From Chthoniobacteraceae bacterium (GTDB lineage: Bacteria > Verrucomicrobiota > Verrucomicrobiia > Chthoniobacterales > Chthoniobacteraceae), in the NCBI GenBank assembly GCA_947449735.1, contig CANFTB010000030.1, positions 1-59,140 on the forward strand: a DNA stretch of 59,140 nucleotides. Direction: 5' to 3'. Positions 23,020-32,431 of this stretch are shown piece after piece. The notes beneath the pieces are model-generated. The model saw nothing but the letters and a program-made list of their open reading frames with translations, did not search any database and was not told the DNA's origin. Every line of letters starts with the position of its first letter. The first letter of the stretch is position 1. Both the position numbers and the translations under genes were made by a program.

Positions 23020-24600
23020 ATGAAGCATAAACTTCCCCTCCTTCTCTTGGCCTCAGCCCTCCTTCCCGGTGCGCTTCAGGCCGAACTCAAGCTTCCCTCC
23101 GTCATCGGCAGCCACATGGTGCTGCAGCAAAACCTCGCCAACCCCGTCTGGGGCTGGGAAACCCCCGGCTCAACGGTCAGCGTCTCCTTTGCAGGCCAGT
23201 CAAAATCCGCCACCGCGGGTCCCGATGGAAAATGGACGGTGAAACTCGACCCGCTTCCAGCAAATGCGAATCCGCAGGTCCTGAAAATCACCTCGGCCGG
23301 CGGCGTCAAAGAACTGGAAGACGTTTTGGTGGGCGAAGTCTGGATGTGTTCGGGTCAGTCCAACATGGGCTTTCAGCTTCGCGAAGACTGGAACGGCGAA
23401 CTGGAGGCGCTCGCCTCCAACCTTCCAAACCTGCGATTGATCAAGGTCCCCCAGGTTGGCACGCAAACCGCGCAGACCGACTTCAAAGGCGAATGGAAAT
23501 CCTCCACGAAGGAAACAGCCATGGGCTTCAGCGCCCTTGGTTTTCTATACGGCCGCTATCTGCACCAGATTGTCGGAGTGCCGGTCGGCCTGATCGACAA
23601 CGCCTGGGGCGGGTCGGCGGCGGAGGCCTGGGTGCGCCGCGAGAGCCTCGAAAAGGACCCGCGCTTCGCGCTTCTCATGGAAAACACTGCAAAAAACGAG
23701 ACCTACAAGGCCTCTCCCGAGGCCCAGAAGGAATGGGAGCTTGCCATGGAAAAATACAAACCAGCCGCCGAAGCCGCCAAGGCGGCGAACAAGCCCGCCC
23801 CGCGCGCTCCGGCTTCCCCGCAATCCTGGCTTACCGGCAACGCCCGTCCCGGCAACATTTTCAACGGCGTCCTCAACCCCACAATCGGCTACGGGATCAA
23901 GGGCGTGATCTGGTACCAGGGGGAGAGCAACGCGTCGAGGGCCTGGGAATACGCCCAGCTCTTCCCCTTCATGATTCAGGAGTGGCGCAAAGAATGGAAC
24001 CAGGGAGACTTTCCCTTCTACTGGGTGCAACTGGCGGACTTCAAACAGGAGGTCAAGAATCCCGAAGACTGTGACTGGGCGGAACTGCGCGAATCACAGA
24101 CCAAAACCATGTCGCTGCCAAACACTGGGCAGGCGGTCATCACAGACCTAGGGGAAGGCAAAGACATTCACCCCAAAAACAAGCACGACGTGGCGGCGCG
24201 CCTTGTGCGCTGGGCACTCGCCAAGGACTACGGGATCAACATTCCCTACCGCAGTCCGGAGTTCAAAAGCATGGAGGTCGACGGAGAAAAGGCTACCGTT
24301 CACATCGACTGCTTCGGAAGCGCGCTCCGTCCCTTCGACGTGGAGGCCGCCGTGGGCTTCGCCGTCTGCGGAGAAGACAAGGTTTGGTACAATGCGCAGG
24401 GCATCGTCCACCCGCCTAGCACAGTGGTTTTGACGTGCAAAGAAGTGCCGAAGCCCGTCGCGGTGCGCTACGCCTGGGCGAACAACCCAGTGTGCAACCT
24501 CGCCAGTAAGGAGGGGCTCCCGCTCACTCCGTTCCGGACGGACAACTTCGAAATGATTACGAAACCCAAGCCCCCGGAGGCCCCAAAAGCCAAGAACTAG
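23020..24600 (+). CDS. sialate O-acetylesterase family protein
   Basis: This is a secreted SGNH-type esterase of the sialate 9-O-acetylesterase family, which removes acetyl groups from sugars. The signal peptide ends ALQA near residue 21. The catalytic serine lies in WMCSGQSNMGF (Ser114). VIWYQGESNASRAWEY near residue 303 and the GKDIHPKNKHD block near 383 complete the family motifs. At 526 residues it is the usual size. A lysine/alanine-rich insert near 245-275 is low in complexity. It ends in a strong terminator, so it is likely monocistronic. The natural substrate is probably an acetylated environmental glycan. Confidence 0.88.
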   Translation: MKHKLPLLLLASALLPGALQAELKLPSVIGSHMVLQQNLANPVWGWETPGSTVSVSFAGQSKSATAGPDGKWTVKLDPLPANANPQVLKITSAGGVKELEDVLVGEVWMCSGQSNMGFQLREDWNGELEALASNLPNLRLIKVPQVGTQTAQTDFKGEWKSSTKETAMGFSALGFLYGRYLHQIVGVPVGLIDNAWGGSAAEAWVRRESLEKDPRFALLMENTAKNETYKASPEAQKEWELAMEKYKPAAEAAKAANKPAPRAPASPQSWLTGNARPGNIFNGVLNPTIGYGIKGVIWYQGESNASRAWEYAQLFPFMIQEWRKEWNQGDFPFYWVQLADFKQEVKNPEDCDWAELRESQTKTMSLPNTGQAVITDLGEGKDIHPKNKHDVAARLVRWALAKDYGINIPYRSPEFKSMEVDGEKATVHIDCFGSALRPFDVEAAVGFAVCGEDKVWYNAQGIVHPPSTVVLTCKEVPKPVAVRYAWANNPVCNLASKEGLPLTPFRTDNFEMITKPKPPEAPKAKN

Positions 24601-24618
24601 CATCCGCACTTCGCAAAA

Positions 24619-24652
24619 ACCGGTGAAGCGTCTGGCTTCACCGGTTTTTTTT
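24619..24652 (+). terminator. intrinsic terminator
   Basis: A perfect 11-bp stem (ACCGGTGAAGC at 24619-24629 pairs with 24635-24645) and a 5-nt loop are followed by a T-run. It lies 19 bp past the sialate esterase stop codon. Confidence 0.95.
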
Positions 24653-24790
24653 ATTCACCCCAGAGGCCGGAAGCGCCGTCTCCCTCCCCAAACGATGCCT
24701 AAAGGCAAAGCTTCAATCCAAAAGGATTCTCTCATCCGCGAGGTTTCCGGTTGCTCCCTTCCCCCGTCGCTGACATTCAAATAGACACCC

Positions 24791-25951
24791 ATGCGAGTTC
24801 CTCTTCTCGACCTGAAACTGCAATACGCCCCGCTCAAAGCCGAAATCCTGGCCGCCATCGAGGCCGTGGCTGACTCCCAAACCCTCGTGCTTGGCCCGCA
24901 GGTTGAAAAACTGGAAGCCGCCGTCGCCGCCTACACCGGAGCCGGCCACGCCATCGGAGTCTCCTCCGGAACGGACGCGCAACTCGTGCTGCTCATGGCC
25001 CTGGGGATCGGCCCCGGGGACGCGGTAATCACCACCCCGTACACCTTTTTCGCCACCGCCGGCTGCGTCGAACGCCTCGGGGCTCGCATCGTTTTCGCGG
25101 ACATCGATCCGCTCACCTACAACATCTCGGTGCCCGCCCTGGAGGAGGCCCTCGCAAAAACAAGCCGCGTGAAGGCGATCATTCCGGTGCACTTGTTCGG
25201 GTGCTGCGCCGACATGCAGGCAATCACGGACCTCGCGGCGCAACACGGTGTGCCCGTGCTGGAAGACGCCGCTCAGGCCCTTGGTTGCGCGCACCCCTTG
25301 GGCGCGGCCGGCGCCATCAGCGAAGCAGGCTGGTACTCCTTCTATCCCACAAAAAACCTCGGTGCGTTCGGAGATGCCGGTATGGTCACCTGCCGGGACG
25401 CGAAGCTCGCGGACCGCATCCGCAGCCTTCGCAACCATGGAATGGAGCCCCGTTACTACCATCACTCGGTGGGCGGAAACTTCCGCCTGGACGCCATTCA
25501 GGCCGCCGTGTTGAACATCAAGCTCCCGCACCTCGACACCTGGGGCGCCGGCCGCCGCGCAAAAGCCGCCTACTACCGCTCAGCCTTCCACAAACACGGG
25601 CTCGACTGCGTCCTCGGACTGCCCACTGAGCCGTGGGCCGGAACCGGCGTCGAAAACCACCACATCTACAACCAGTTTATCATCCGGGCCCCTAAGAGGG
25701 ACGCCCTGCGGCAATTTTTGTCCGAAGCCGGCATTGGATCAGAAATCTACTACCCGCTGCCGCTGCACCTTCAAGAGTGCTTCCAGTCCCTCGGCTACAA
25801 GACCGGCGACTTTCCACAGGCGGAAAAAGCGGCAGCCGAGACGCTTGCCCTTCCTGTATTCCCCGAACTAACCGAGGCGCAGCAGGAATACGTGGTGGAA
25901 AAAATCGGCGCGTTTTACGCCCTCCAACCGGTGGGCGCCGCCGCGCATTAG
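24791..25951 (+). CDS. DegT/DnrJ/EryC1/StrS sugar aminotransferase
   Basis: PLP-dependent aminotransferases of this family aminate keto-sugar nucleotides for surface polysaccharides. The PLP lysine is Lys188 in SFYPTKNLGAFGDAG. The cofactor pocket also has GVSSGTDAQL, PVLEDAAQALG and HNQF-like HHIYNQFIIR. The length of 386 residues is normal. The ATG opens MRVPLLDLKLQY, a typical start. No other nucleotide-sugar genes are next to it, but an EamA transporter gene follows 88 bp downstream and a glycosyltransferase fusion lies 2 kb further on. Confidence 0.92.
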   Translation: MRVPLLDLKLQYAPLKAEILAAIEAVADSQTLVLGPQVEKLEAAVAAYTGAGHAIGVSSGTDAQLVLLMALGIGPGDAVITTPYTFFATAGCVERLGARIVFADIDPLTYNISVPALEEALAKTSRVKAIIPVHLFGCCADMQAITDLAAQHGVPVLEDAAQALGCAHPLGAAGAISEAGWYSFYPTKNLGAFGDAGMVTCRDAKLADRIRSLRNHGMEPRYYHHSVGGNFRLDAIQAAVLNIKLPHLDTWGAGRRAKAAYYRSAFHKHGLDCVLGLPTEPWAGTGVENHHIYNQFIIRAPKRDALRQFLSEAGIGSEIYYPLPLHLQECFQSLGYKTGDFPQAEKAAAETLALPVFPELTEAQQEYVVEKIGAFYALQPVGAAAH

Positions 25952-26039
25952 CCCACCGCCCCCCCCGGGGCCGGCTTTGATCCGTAGAACAGCTCCACAG
26001 GTGGAGCAGACGGCCTTCACTGCCAGCCCAAAGCGTTTC

Positions 26040-26924
26040 ATGCGTCCCTTCGCCGCCACCCTCATTCCCTTGTGCTCTGCGCTGGGATACACGTTCGCCG
26101 CGCTCATGCTCAAGCGCGCAACCGAACGCGGAGTGGGCCCCTGGCGCGTGATGGTGATGGTAAACTGTACGGCGGCGCTGGTCTTCGCCCCCTGGTGGTT
26201 CACCGGCGGCAACAGCTTCGAATGGCTGCACCTCATGCACGCGGTGATCACGGGCGTGACCTTTTTTATCGGCCAGATTCTCACCTTTCTCGCGCTCAAC
26301 CGCGGGGACGTCTCCATTACCACGCCAGTTCTGGGCACGAAGGTGATTCTTGTGGCGTTCCTCGCCGTGATTTTCGCGGGCGACAGGCTGACGCCCACCC
26401 TCTGGACAGCGGCGTTTCTCACCACCGCAGCGACAGCCCTCCTAGGCGGTGAACTCCGCACAAACCGCGAACGGGTGCTTCCGAGCCTTGTGTTTGGATT
26501 CAGCGCCGCGCTGGCCTATGCAAGCGCCGACGTGCAGCAGTTGAACTGGGCGCCGGCCTGGGGGTTCGGACACTATGCGCCGGCGATGTTCGCGACCGTG
26601 GGACTGTGCTCCGTGACCTTCGCTCTGTTTTTAAAGCAACCCCTTTCGGAGGTTCCCCGGCGCTCCGTGCTCTGGGCGCTCGGAGGAGGGACACTCCTTT
26701 CCCTTCAGGCCACCGGCATCGCCTACAGCATCGCGGTTTACCGCGAGGTCACGCTCACCAACATCCTCTACAACAGTCGGGGCGTCTGGAGCGTGATTTT
26801 GGTTTGGCTCGCAGGCCACTGGTTTTCAAACACCGAACGCACCGTGGGGAACGCCATCATGGGCCGGCGTCTGGCGGGCGCCCTGCTGCTCCTCACTGCG
26901 GTCTTCATCGGAATCCGCCGCTGA
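26040..26924 (+). CDS. EamA-family (DMT) transporter
   Basis: This 294-residue integral membrane protein has about ten hydrophobic helices in two similar halves, as in the EamA drug/metabolite transporter family. The ILTFLALNRGDVSITTPV block and TGIAYSIAVYREVTLTNIL in the second half carry the usual pattern of four helices ending near proline. ATG 26040 (MRPFAATLIPLCSALGY) starts right before the first helix; an upstream TTG would add a poor 21-residue leader. The substrate is unknown. Its 3' end converges with a small YHS-like gene. Confidence 0.85.
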   Translation: MRPFAATLIPLCSALGYTFAALMLKRATERGVGPWRVMVMVNCTAALVFAPWWFTGGNSFEWLHLMHAVITGVTFFIGQILTFLALNRGDVSITTPVLGTKVILVAFLAVIFAGDRLTPTLWTAAFLTTAATALLGGELRTNRERVLPSLVFGFSAALAYASADVQQLNWAPAWGFGHYAPAMFATVGLCSVTFALFLKQPLSEVPRRSVLWALGGGTLLSLQATGIAYSIAVYREVTLTNILYNSRGVWSVILVWLAGHWFSNTERTVGNAIMGRRLAGALLLLTAVFIGIRR

Positions 26925-26949
26925 AACGGCTACGTCGCCAATGGAGCGG

Positions 26950-27198
26950 TTACTTCGCCTTGGGGGCGGCTTCGTCGAGTTTCTTCAAAAACTTTTGGGG
27001 CTCTTTGTTGAAGTCCTTTAGGCAGGCCTTGCAGCAAAACTGCACCTCACGGCCCTCATAACTGTAGACGAACGACTTCCCCATGGAGCCGAGCTTCTCG
27101 CCTGAAACCACGCAGGTTTTCAGAGGATAGGGCGTGGGATCAGCAGCCAAGGCAGATGCACACAGAGCCAGCGAAAACAGAGCGAGGAATGGTTTCAT
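26950..27198 (-). CDS. small secreted YHS/TRASH-like metal-binding protein
   Basis: This 82-residue protein has a signal peptide (1-18, ending ALA). The mature part resembles YHS/TRASH metal-binding domains: TCVVSGEKLGSMGKSFVYSYEGREVQFCCKACLKDFNKEP. Three cysteines sit where these domains bind a metal. It is probably periplasmic and may bind copper or iron; that is inferred. Proteins of this kind are common in Verrucomicrobiota and Planctomycetota. Confidence 0.8.
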   Translation of the reverse strand: MKPFLALFSLALCASALAADPTPYPLKTCVVSGEKLGSMGKSFVYSYEGREVQFCCKACLKDFNKEPQKFLKKLDEAAPKAK

Positions 27199-27330
27199 AA
27201 TCCAAAAGAGGTTGCAGGTAAGAAAAACAACGCTAGCCCCAAGGCCGTTCAGATTCCACCTCCGTTTCGATGCTCACCACTGCGAGCGATCCAAGCCGCA
27301 GGGTCTCGGCGCCGTTTCAGGCACCATCAG

Positions 27331-27390
27331 CCATCCACCGACCATCCACCGACCAACTCACGCACAGACCAACTCACGCACAGACCATCC
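27331..27390. repeat. short tandem repeats upstream of a beta-barrel gene
   Basis: Two kinds of short repeat lie side by side. An 11-bp unit (CCATCCACCGA) occurs twice at about 27331-27352. A 16-bp unit (GACCAACTCACGCACA) occurs twice at 27351-27382, followed by a partial GACCATCC. They lie 90-140 bp upstream of the outer membrane protein start. Confidence 0.85.
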
Positions 27391-27474
27391 GCGGCGACCT
27401 CCACAAACGAATTTGAATCGCACGCAAGACGACGCCGCTGAAGTGCGCCGTCGTGCGCCGCATTCCAATACACC

Positions 27475-28059
27475 ATGAAAAACCTCGCTTACACCGTGGC
27501 AACACTATCCGTCCTGAGCGGAATAGCCTTTGCCGGCACTACATCCACCAAGCTAAGCACTCCTGCCTCCCAGGCGGTGCCGTCCTCCGCCTTCGGAGCC
27601 AATGAGTTTAATTTCGACCTGTTCGGCACCTACCAGCTCGGAAACGGGCCGTTTCACGCAGGCCCCCTCACCTCAAAAGCCGGCGGCGGCGGCTTGGGCG
27701 CCGCCTATTTCTTCACACAAAACCTCGGGCTCGCCGCGGATGTTGCTTGCATCTACGGACACCAAAACCCCGATTTCGGCACCGGACACAAGACGGTGAC
27801 CCAATCCACCGGTAGCCTCGTCCTGCGCATCCCGTACGAAGAATACAGCATTGCGCCCTACGGCTTTATCGGTGGGGGAGTCACCGGAGGCGCGGGCACC
27901 TGGGCCAGCGGGCACGCCGGCGTTGGTGTCGAGTACCGTATTGTTCCAAACGCGGTAGGGATCTTTGCCGACGCCCGCTGGACCTACTACGGAGACTCGC
28001 ACAGCCGCGGAGACCTCAACAATGTCCAGGGCCGCGCTGGTGTCCGGTTCGCCTTCTAA
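27475..28059 (+). CDS. outer membrane beta-barrel protein
   Basis: This 194-residue protein has a signal peptide (1-20, ending AFA) and alternating hydrophobic strands with turns such as ENLG and SHSRGD. It ends in phenylalanine (GVRFAF), the usual C-terminal signature of outer membrane barrels. Strands such as LGAAYFFTQNLGLAADV and RIVPNAVGIFADARWTYYGD resemble OmpA/OmpW-like porin domains. The specific role is unknown. A terminator follows at 28127-28160. Confidence 0.75.
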   Translation: MKNLAYTVATLSVLSGIAFAGTTSTKLSTPASQAVPSSAFGANEFNFDLFGTYQLGNGPFHAGPLTSKAGGGGLGAAYFFTQNLGLAADVACIYGHQNPDFGTGHKTVTQSTGSLVLRIPYEEYSIAPYGFIGGGVTGGAGTWASGHAGVGVEYRIVPNAVGIFADARWTYYGDSHSRGDLNNVQGRAGVRFAF

Positions 28060-28126
28060 GCCCGCCGCGAAAGAAACGTTTAAAGAACACGGAGGCCGGC
28101 CCGCCGGCGCTCTTGTAAAACCCGAA

Positions 28127-28160
28127 GCGCGCGCCTTTCAAAAAGGCGCGCGTCTTTTTT
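28127..28160 (+). terminator. intrinsic terminator
   Basis: A GC stem (CGCGCGCC at 28128-28135 pairs with GGCGCGCG at 28145-28152) and a 9-nt loop are followed by TCTTTTTT. It ends the beta-barrel gene and separates it from the convergent glycosyltransferase fusion gene. Confidence 0.92.
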
Positions 28161-28175
28161 CCCAACAAGCGCCGC

Positions 28176-30797
28176 CTACTCCGGCACCGGACGACTGGCC
28201 TTGCCCGAGACACGCTGCAACTCACAGCGGTTCGCCGCCGCGATCACCAGCTCCGCCACGCGGCGCTTCAAGCGCCAGCCGCGCAACAGGACCCAGAGCG
28301 CCAGCACACCGTACATCGCCCACAGCCAAGGATCGTTCCGGTCCATGAACGCCTTGCGGTACAGCAGCACGCCGAGCGCCAGCGTGTTCAGCAACACCGT
28401 CGTCACCACCGGCCGGTACACCAGCTGCACCCGCGTTAAACACTTCGGCCCCCCGTGGTACTCCGTCACGGTGCTCGCCTGCACGCTCCAGAAACGATTC
28501 CCGTAAATCTGCAGGTCCCACGTCTTCCAGCCCGTGTCGGAGGAATACCGCCAACCCTCCCGCTCCAGCAGCGCAAAGATCTCGGAAAGCAACCGCTCCC
28601 TGCCCTGACCGGTTTCATTCCAGAAGTTCAAACGCGAAGTTCCTCCGCGCTTGCTTGCGGAAGTCACGCCCTCCTCCTTCTGCGAAATCACCTCCGGCGG
28701 CGTGTGCTTGTATTTCATCCAGGTGAAATACCTCGCCCATCCGCGCGCAAGCGGCTGGGCAAGCGCCAGAAACCCCACCAGCAACCGCGCCCTGATCGTG
28801 TCGAAGGCGGGTTCAATGCGCGCGTGGATCATATACGAAAGCGCGACCAAAAACGTCGCCCCAAGCATGAACAAAGGCACCATCCGCAGCTTCTCCAAAG
28901 GCACCCCGAGCACCGCCATGAACAAAGTCAAAACCACCCACTCGATGCTGCTCACATAGGCCGCAACCTCAGACTGCGGCGTCGGATAAATCGACTGGAA
29001 CAAGCCCTCCCCGAAAACACCGTGGTAGATGATCGGGCTGTTGAGCAACCAGGTGAAGCGCGGCGCCCCGTAAATCTGCCCCTTCCACTTGGCGGTGCCC
29101 GTCGGCCCGAAAAACACCAGATGCTTGAAGCGCAGCATCGACTCCGCCTCGCCGTAGCCCTCCTGCTGCTTGCGAAACGCCTGCAGCGTAAACCGGCGGT
29201 AGTGCCAGACGATTGCGCTCGGACTGAACGCGATCACGCCGCCGTTGGTCTGCAGCCGCCAGCAAAAATCTACGTCGTCACCCGCCTTGCGGTACTCGAT
29301 GTCGAACCCGCCGATGCTCTCGAAAGCGGCGCGGTGGAAGGCCATGTTGCAGCCCGGTATGTGTTCCGCAACCACGTCCGTCAAAAGCACATGGCTCGGC
29401 CCGCCCGGCGCGCCCGCAACCGCCGCCTGAATCCAGTCCACGGCGGGAGGCGAGATGTTCGGGCCGCCCACCCCGACGTAATCCCCGCTCAACAAAGTGC
29501 CGATCAAATAATAAAGCCAGTCGGGGTCGGCCATGCAGTCCGAGTCGGTGTAGGCGAACACGTCCCCCCGCGCATTCCGCGCCCCCTCGTTGCGCGCAAA
29601 ACTCAGCCCCATGTTTTTCTGCCGGATATTGACGAACTCGGGCAGCCTGGCTCCCGTACGCTCCGCCCTCTTTTGGCGGTCCGCCTCATAAGCCTGAACC
29701 AGTTCCTGCGTGTTGTCCTTGGAGCCGTCATCGACCAGAATAATTTCAAAATCCGGGTAGTTCACGAGGTCCAGTGACTCCAGGCAGGCCTGCAGCGTTT
29801 TGCCTCCGTTGTAGGAGCATACGATCACCGACACCTTCGGATAAGAGTCCAGTTTCACCCGGTCCTGCACCGGCACGCCTGCGCCGATGATGCTCTTGAG
29901 CATGTGGTAGGCCTTCTTCGGCCGGCGCTCGCGCGTCACGAGGCCGAACTCCCAGTCCAGAATCTCATGTCCGCCCGTGAACCATTCGTCCGTCCAGGAA
30001 AAGAAGACCGTTCCCGCGGCCCCGCCGCGCACCACCGACTCCAGATGCCAGCGAAGGACATCCTCCTGCATGTCCTCGCCCTTGCGCATGGTGTCCAGAC
30101 CGAATTCACCAAACACGAGGGGCTTGTCCCCCGCCAGGTTCTGCAGGCGGGCGAGGTACTTTTCAAAATCCCTCTGCCTCTCGAGGTAGACGTTGAACGT
30201 GTAAAAGTCGACGTTCTGCGGCAACAGATATTCCGTCGGCGGATAGCTGGCGTACGAATACAGCGGCCGCGGATCCGTGGCCCGCGCCACCGCGATGAGC
30301 TGCTCGACAAACTCCGTCACCCGACGCGCCCCGAGCCAGCGCACCATCGAACTCGGAATCTCATTCCCCACCAGGTACCCGAAAATCGCCTCGTGCCCTT
30401 TGTGCGTCGCAACGGCCGTGCGGATCGTGTCCACGATCTTGTTCCGCATTCCCGAATGGTTCAGGAACTCCACATGCTCCGCCCACGGAATGGAGATCAG
30501 CACCCGCAGGTGGAACTCCCTAGCGATGTCCAGAAACCAGCGGGGGGGCACATGGTAAATGCGCAAGAGGTTCCCCCCCATCTCCGCGATCTGCGCAAAG
30601 TCCTTCCGAGCGCGCTCGGGATTACCCACGTAAAACCCATCCGTATCGGGGGCGAACGGGCCATAGGTGATGCCCTTGACGAAAAATTTATCTTCGCCCT
30701 CAAACAAAAACTTGGCCCGCACCTCCACCGCTTCGAGGGGTTTGGGAGCGTTGGGCGTGCCGGGATCTGGGAGAGCGGACATTTCGTTTTTCGGCAT
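28176..30797 (-). CDS. fusion of GH clan A-like domain and family 2 glycosyltransferase
   Basis: This protein of about 873 residues joins two enzymes. The N-terminal part (about 30-310) is a TIM barrel of the glycoside hydrolase clan A kind: YLVGNE holds the acid/base Glu and PLVFGEFGLDT the nucleophile Glu. The second part (about 320-620) is a GT2 domain with KVSVIVCSYNGG, ILVDDGS, the metal site TDSD, and GGFD/AGDDVDFCWRL. Two or more membrane helices follow, then a soluble segment and two more helices. No signal peptide precedes the hydrolase. Two ATGs (30797, 30782) could start it. It may make and reshape a surface glycan. It stands alone between terminators and hemL. Confidence 0.85.
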   Translation of the reverse strand: MPKNEMSALPDPGTPNAPKPLEAVEVRAKFLFEGEDKFFVKGITYGPFAPDTDGFYVGNPERARKDFAQIAEMGGNLLRIYHVPPRWFLDIAREFHLRVLISIPWAEHVEFLNHSGMRNKIVDTIRTAVATHKGHEAIFGYLVGNEIPSSMVRWLGARRVTEFVEQLIAVARATDPRPLYSYASYPPTEYLLPQNVDFYTFNVYLERQRDFEKYLARLQNLAGDKPLVFGEFGLDTMRKGEDMQEDVLRWHLESVVRGGAAGTVFFSWTDEWFTGGHEILDWEFGLVTRERRPKKAYHMLKSIIGAGVPVQDRVKLDSYPKVSVIVCSYNGGKTLQACLESLDLVNYPDFEIILVDDGSKDNTQELVQAYEADRQKRAERTGARLPEFVNIRQKNMGLSFARNEGARNARGDVFAYTDSDCMADPDWLYYLIGTLLSGDYVGVGGPNISPPAVDWIQAAVAGAPGGPSHVLLTDVVAEHIPGCNMAFHRAAFESIGGFDIEYRKAGDDVDFCWRLQTNGGVIAFSPSAIVWHYRRFTLQAFRKQQEGYGEAESMLRFKHLVFFGPTGTAKWKGQIYGAPRFTWLLNSPIIYHGVFGEGLFQSIYPTPQSEVAAYVSSIEWVVLTLFMAVLGVPLEKLRMVPLFMLGATFLVALSYMIHARIEPAFDTIRARLLVGFLALAQPLARGWARYFTWMKYKHTPPEVISQKEEGVTSASKRGGTSRLNFWNETGQGRERLLSEIFALLEREGWRYSSDTGWKTWDLQIYGNRFWSVQASTVTEYHGGPKCLTRVQLVYRPVVTTVLLNTLALGVLLYRKAFMDRNDPWLWAMYGVLALWVLLRGWRLKRRVAELVIAAANRCELQRVSGKASRPVPE

Positions 30798-30919
30798 GTA
30801 CAGGCTTGGGAAAGTAATAGATTTAGGGGGCAAAAGCTCCGGAAGCAAGGCAGTCCCTGCAGCGAAGGACCGTCTTCAGAGCGGGCAGACCTCCGCCCTC
30901 CCTCCCGGAATCCAGCTCA

Positions 30920-32206
30920 TCAGATCGAACAAAGCACCTCCGTGCTCACCCGCTCCACCTCGTCGAGATCCACGCCCGTGTGCGCGACCGACAGGAAGCC
31001 GGCCTCGAACTGCGAGGGCGCAAAGTACACCCCGCGCTCGCGGCATCCGTGGAAAAACCTTCCAAACGCCGCCTTGTCACTGTGCTGCGCGGACGCCAAG
31101 TCGTCCACCGCCCCCTCCGTAAAGTAGAGGCAGAACATCGAGCCGATCCGGCGAAAGTTGTAATTGCGACCGCTGCGCTTGAGCGCACGCCGCACCCCGG
31201 CCTCGAACGCCGCCCCGGTCTCCTCCAGCCGCCGCCACCCGTCCAGACGCTCCATTTCCCGCAACTGCGCGAGCCCCGCGGAAAGCGCCAGAGGATTGCC
31301 CGACAAGGTCCCCGCCTGGTACACGGGGCCCTCCGGCGAAAGGCACCGCATAATCTCCGCGCGACCGCCAAACGCCCCCACAGGCAGCCCGCCCCCGATC
31401 ACCTTCCCGAGCGCTGTCATGTCCGGGACGATCCCGCACAGCTCCTGATAACCGCCCCGCGCGAGACGGAACCCCGTCATCACCTCGTCAAAAATCAACA
31501 CAGTCCCCTGCGCCGTGCACAGTTCCCGCAGCAGCTCCAGAAAGCCAGGCTTCGGCAGGTAAAGCCCCGCGTTCGCCGGCACCGGCTCCACAATCACGGC
31601 CGCGATCTGCTCCGGGTGGGCGGCGAAAACCGCCCTCAGGCTTTCCGGATCGTTGAAGGGTACGGTCAGCGTCAGCGCCGCGAGCGCCGCGGGAACGCCC
31701 CCGCTGTCGGGACTCCCGTGGGTGAGCGCCCCGCTGCCGGCCTTCACCAAAAGCGAGTCGACGTGCCCGTGGTAGCACCCCTCAAACTTGACGATCTTGT
31801 CCCGCCCCGTATACCCGCGGGCCAGCCGGATCGCGGACATCGTGGCCTCAGTCCCGCTGCTCACCATGCGGACCATCTCGATGGACGGCACCCATTTCAC
31901 AATCGTCCGCGCCATCTCCACCTCCAGCGGATTTGGAATCCCAAAGCTTACCCCACGGCCCGCCGCCGCTTGGATCGCCTCCCGCACCGCAGCGGGCGCG
32001 TGCCCGAGAATCGCCGGCCCCCAGGTGCCGACAAAGTCCACGTACCGCTTGCCGTCCACGTCCCAGATGTACGGCCCCTCCGCCCTGTCTACAAAGAACG
32101 GCTCGCCCCCCACCCCCCGGAAGGCGCGCACAGGCGAGTTCACCCCGCCCGGAATGAGCGTGCGGGCTTCTGCAAAAAGAGCGGCGGAACGTGAGGCGGA
32201 ATCCAT
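30920..32206 (-). CDS. hemL: glutamate-1-semialdehyde 2,1-aminomutase
   Basis: HemL converts glutamate-1-semialdehyde to 5-aminolevulinate, the C5 route to haem. The N-terminal signature LIPGGVNSPVRAF, the VSSGTEATMSAIRLARG block, IFDEVMTGFR, and PLP Lys268 in ALGKVIGGGLPVGAFGG are all present. The length of 428 residues is normal. It precedes the glycosyltransferase fusion gene by 122 bp on the same strand. No other haem genes are in the window. Confidence 0.95.
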   Translation of the reverse strand: MDSASRSAALFAEARTLIPGGVNSPVRAFRGVGGEPFFVDRAEGPYIWDVDGKRYVDFVGTWGPAILGHAPAAVREAIQAAAGRGVSFGIPNPLEVEMARTIVKWVPSIEMVRMVSSGTEATMSAIRLARGYTGRDKIVKFEGCYHGHVDSLLVKAGSGALTHGSPDSGGVPAALAALTLTVPFNDPESLRAVFAAHPEQIAAVIVEPVPANAGLYLPKPGFLELLRELCTAQGTVLIFDEVMTGFRLARGGYQELCGIVPDMTALGKVIGGGLPVGAFGGRAEIMRCLSPEGPVYQAGTLSGNPLALSAGLAQLREMERLDGWRRLEETGAAFEAGVRRALKRSGRNYNFRRIGSMFCLYFTEGAVDDLASAQHSDKAAFGRFFHGCRERGVYFAPSQFEAGFLSVAHTGVDLDEVERVSTEVLCSI

Positions 32207-32431
32207 CCCGTTGTTTTAGCGGGTCCAGACAACCGCCGGCAACCTCCGAGCACTCGCATCTGCAACCGGGCCCCGCCCGCACCATCCTCGAACCAACGGC
32301 TGGACAATCCCTCCGCCCGCAAAAACAATCTCGCGCCATCAAAAGCATTCCAACGCAAACGCCGGCTGCGCCTCTGCATCCTGCAAAGCCCCCCAAACTC
32401 CGCCACTCCTTCCCCCAATCCACGCGCTCCC

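Noticed and set aside
28455..31127. Long plus-strand frames (440 and 407 codons) opposite the GH-GT2 and hemL genes
   Set aside because: They are shadows of strongly supported minus-strand genes, with no recognisable motifs.
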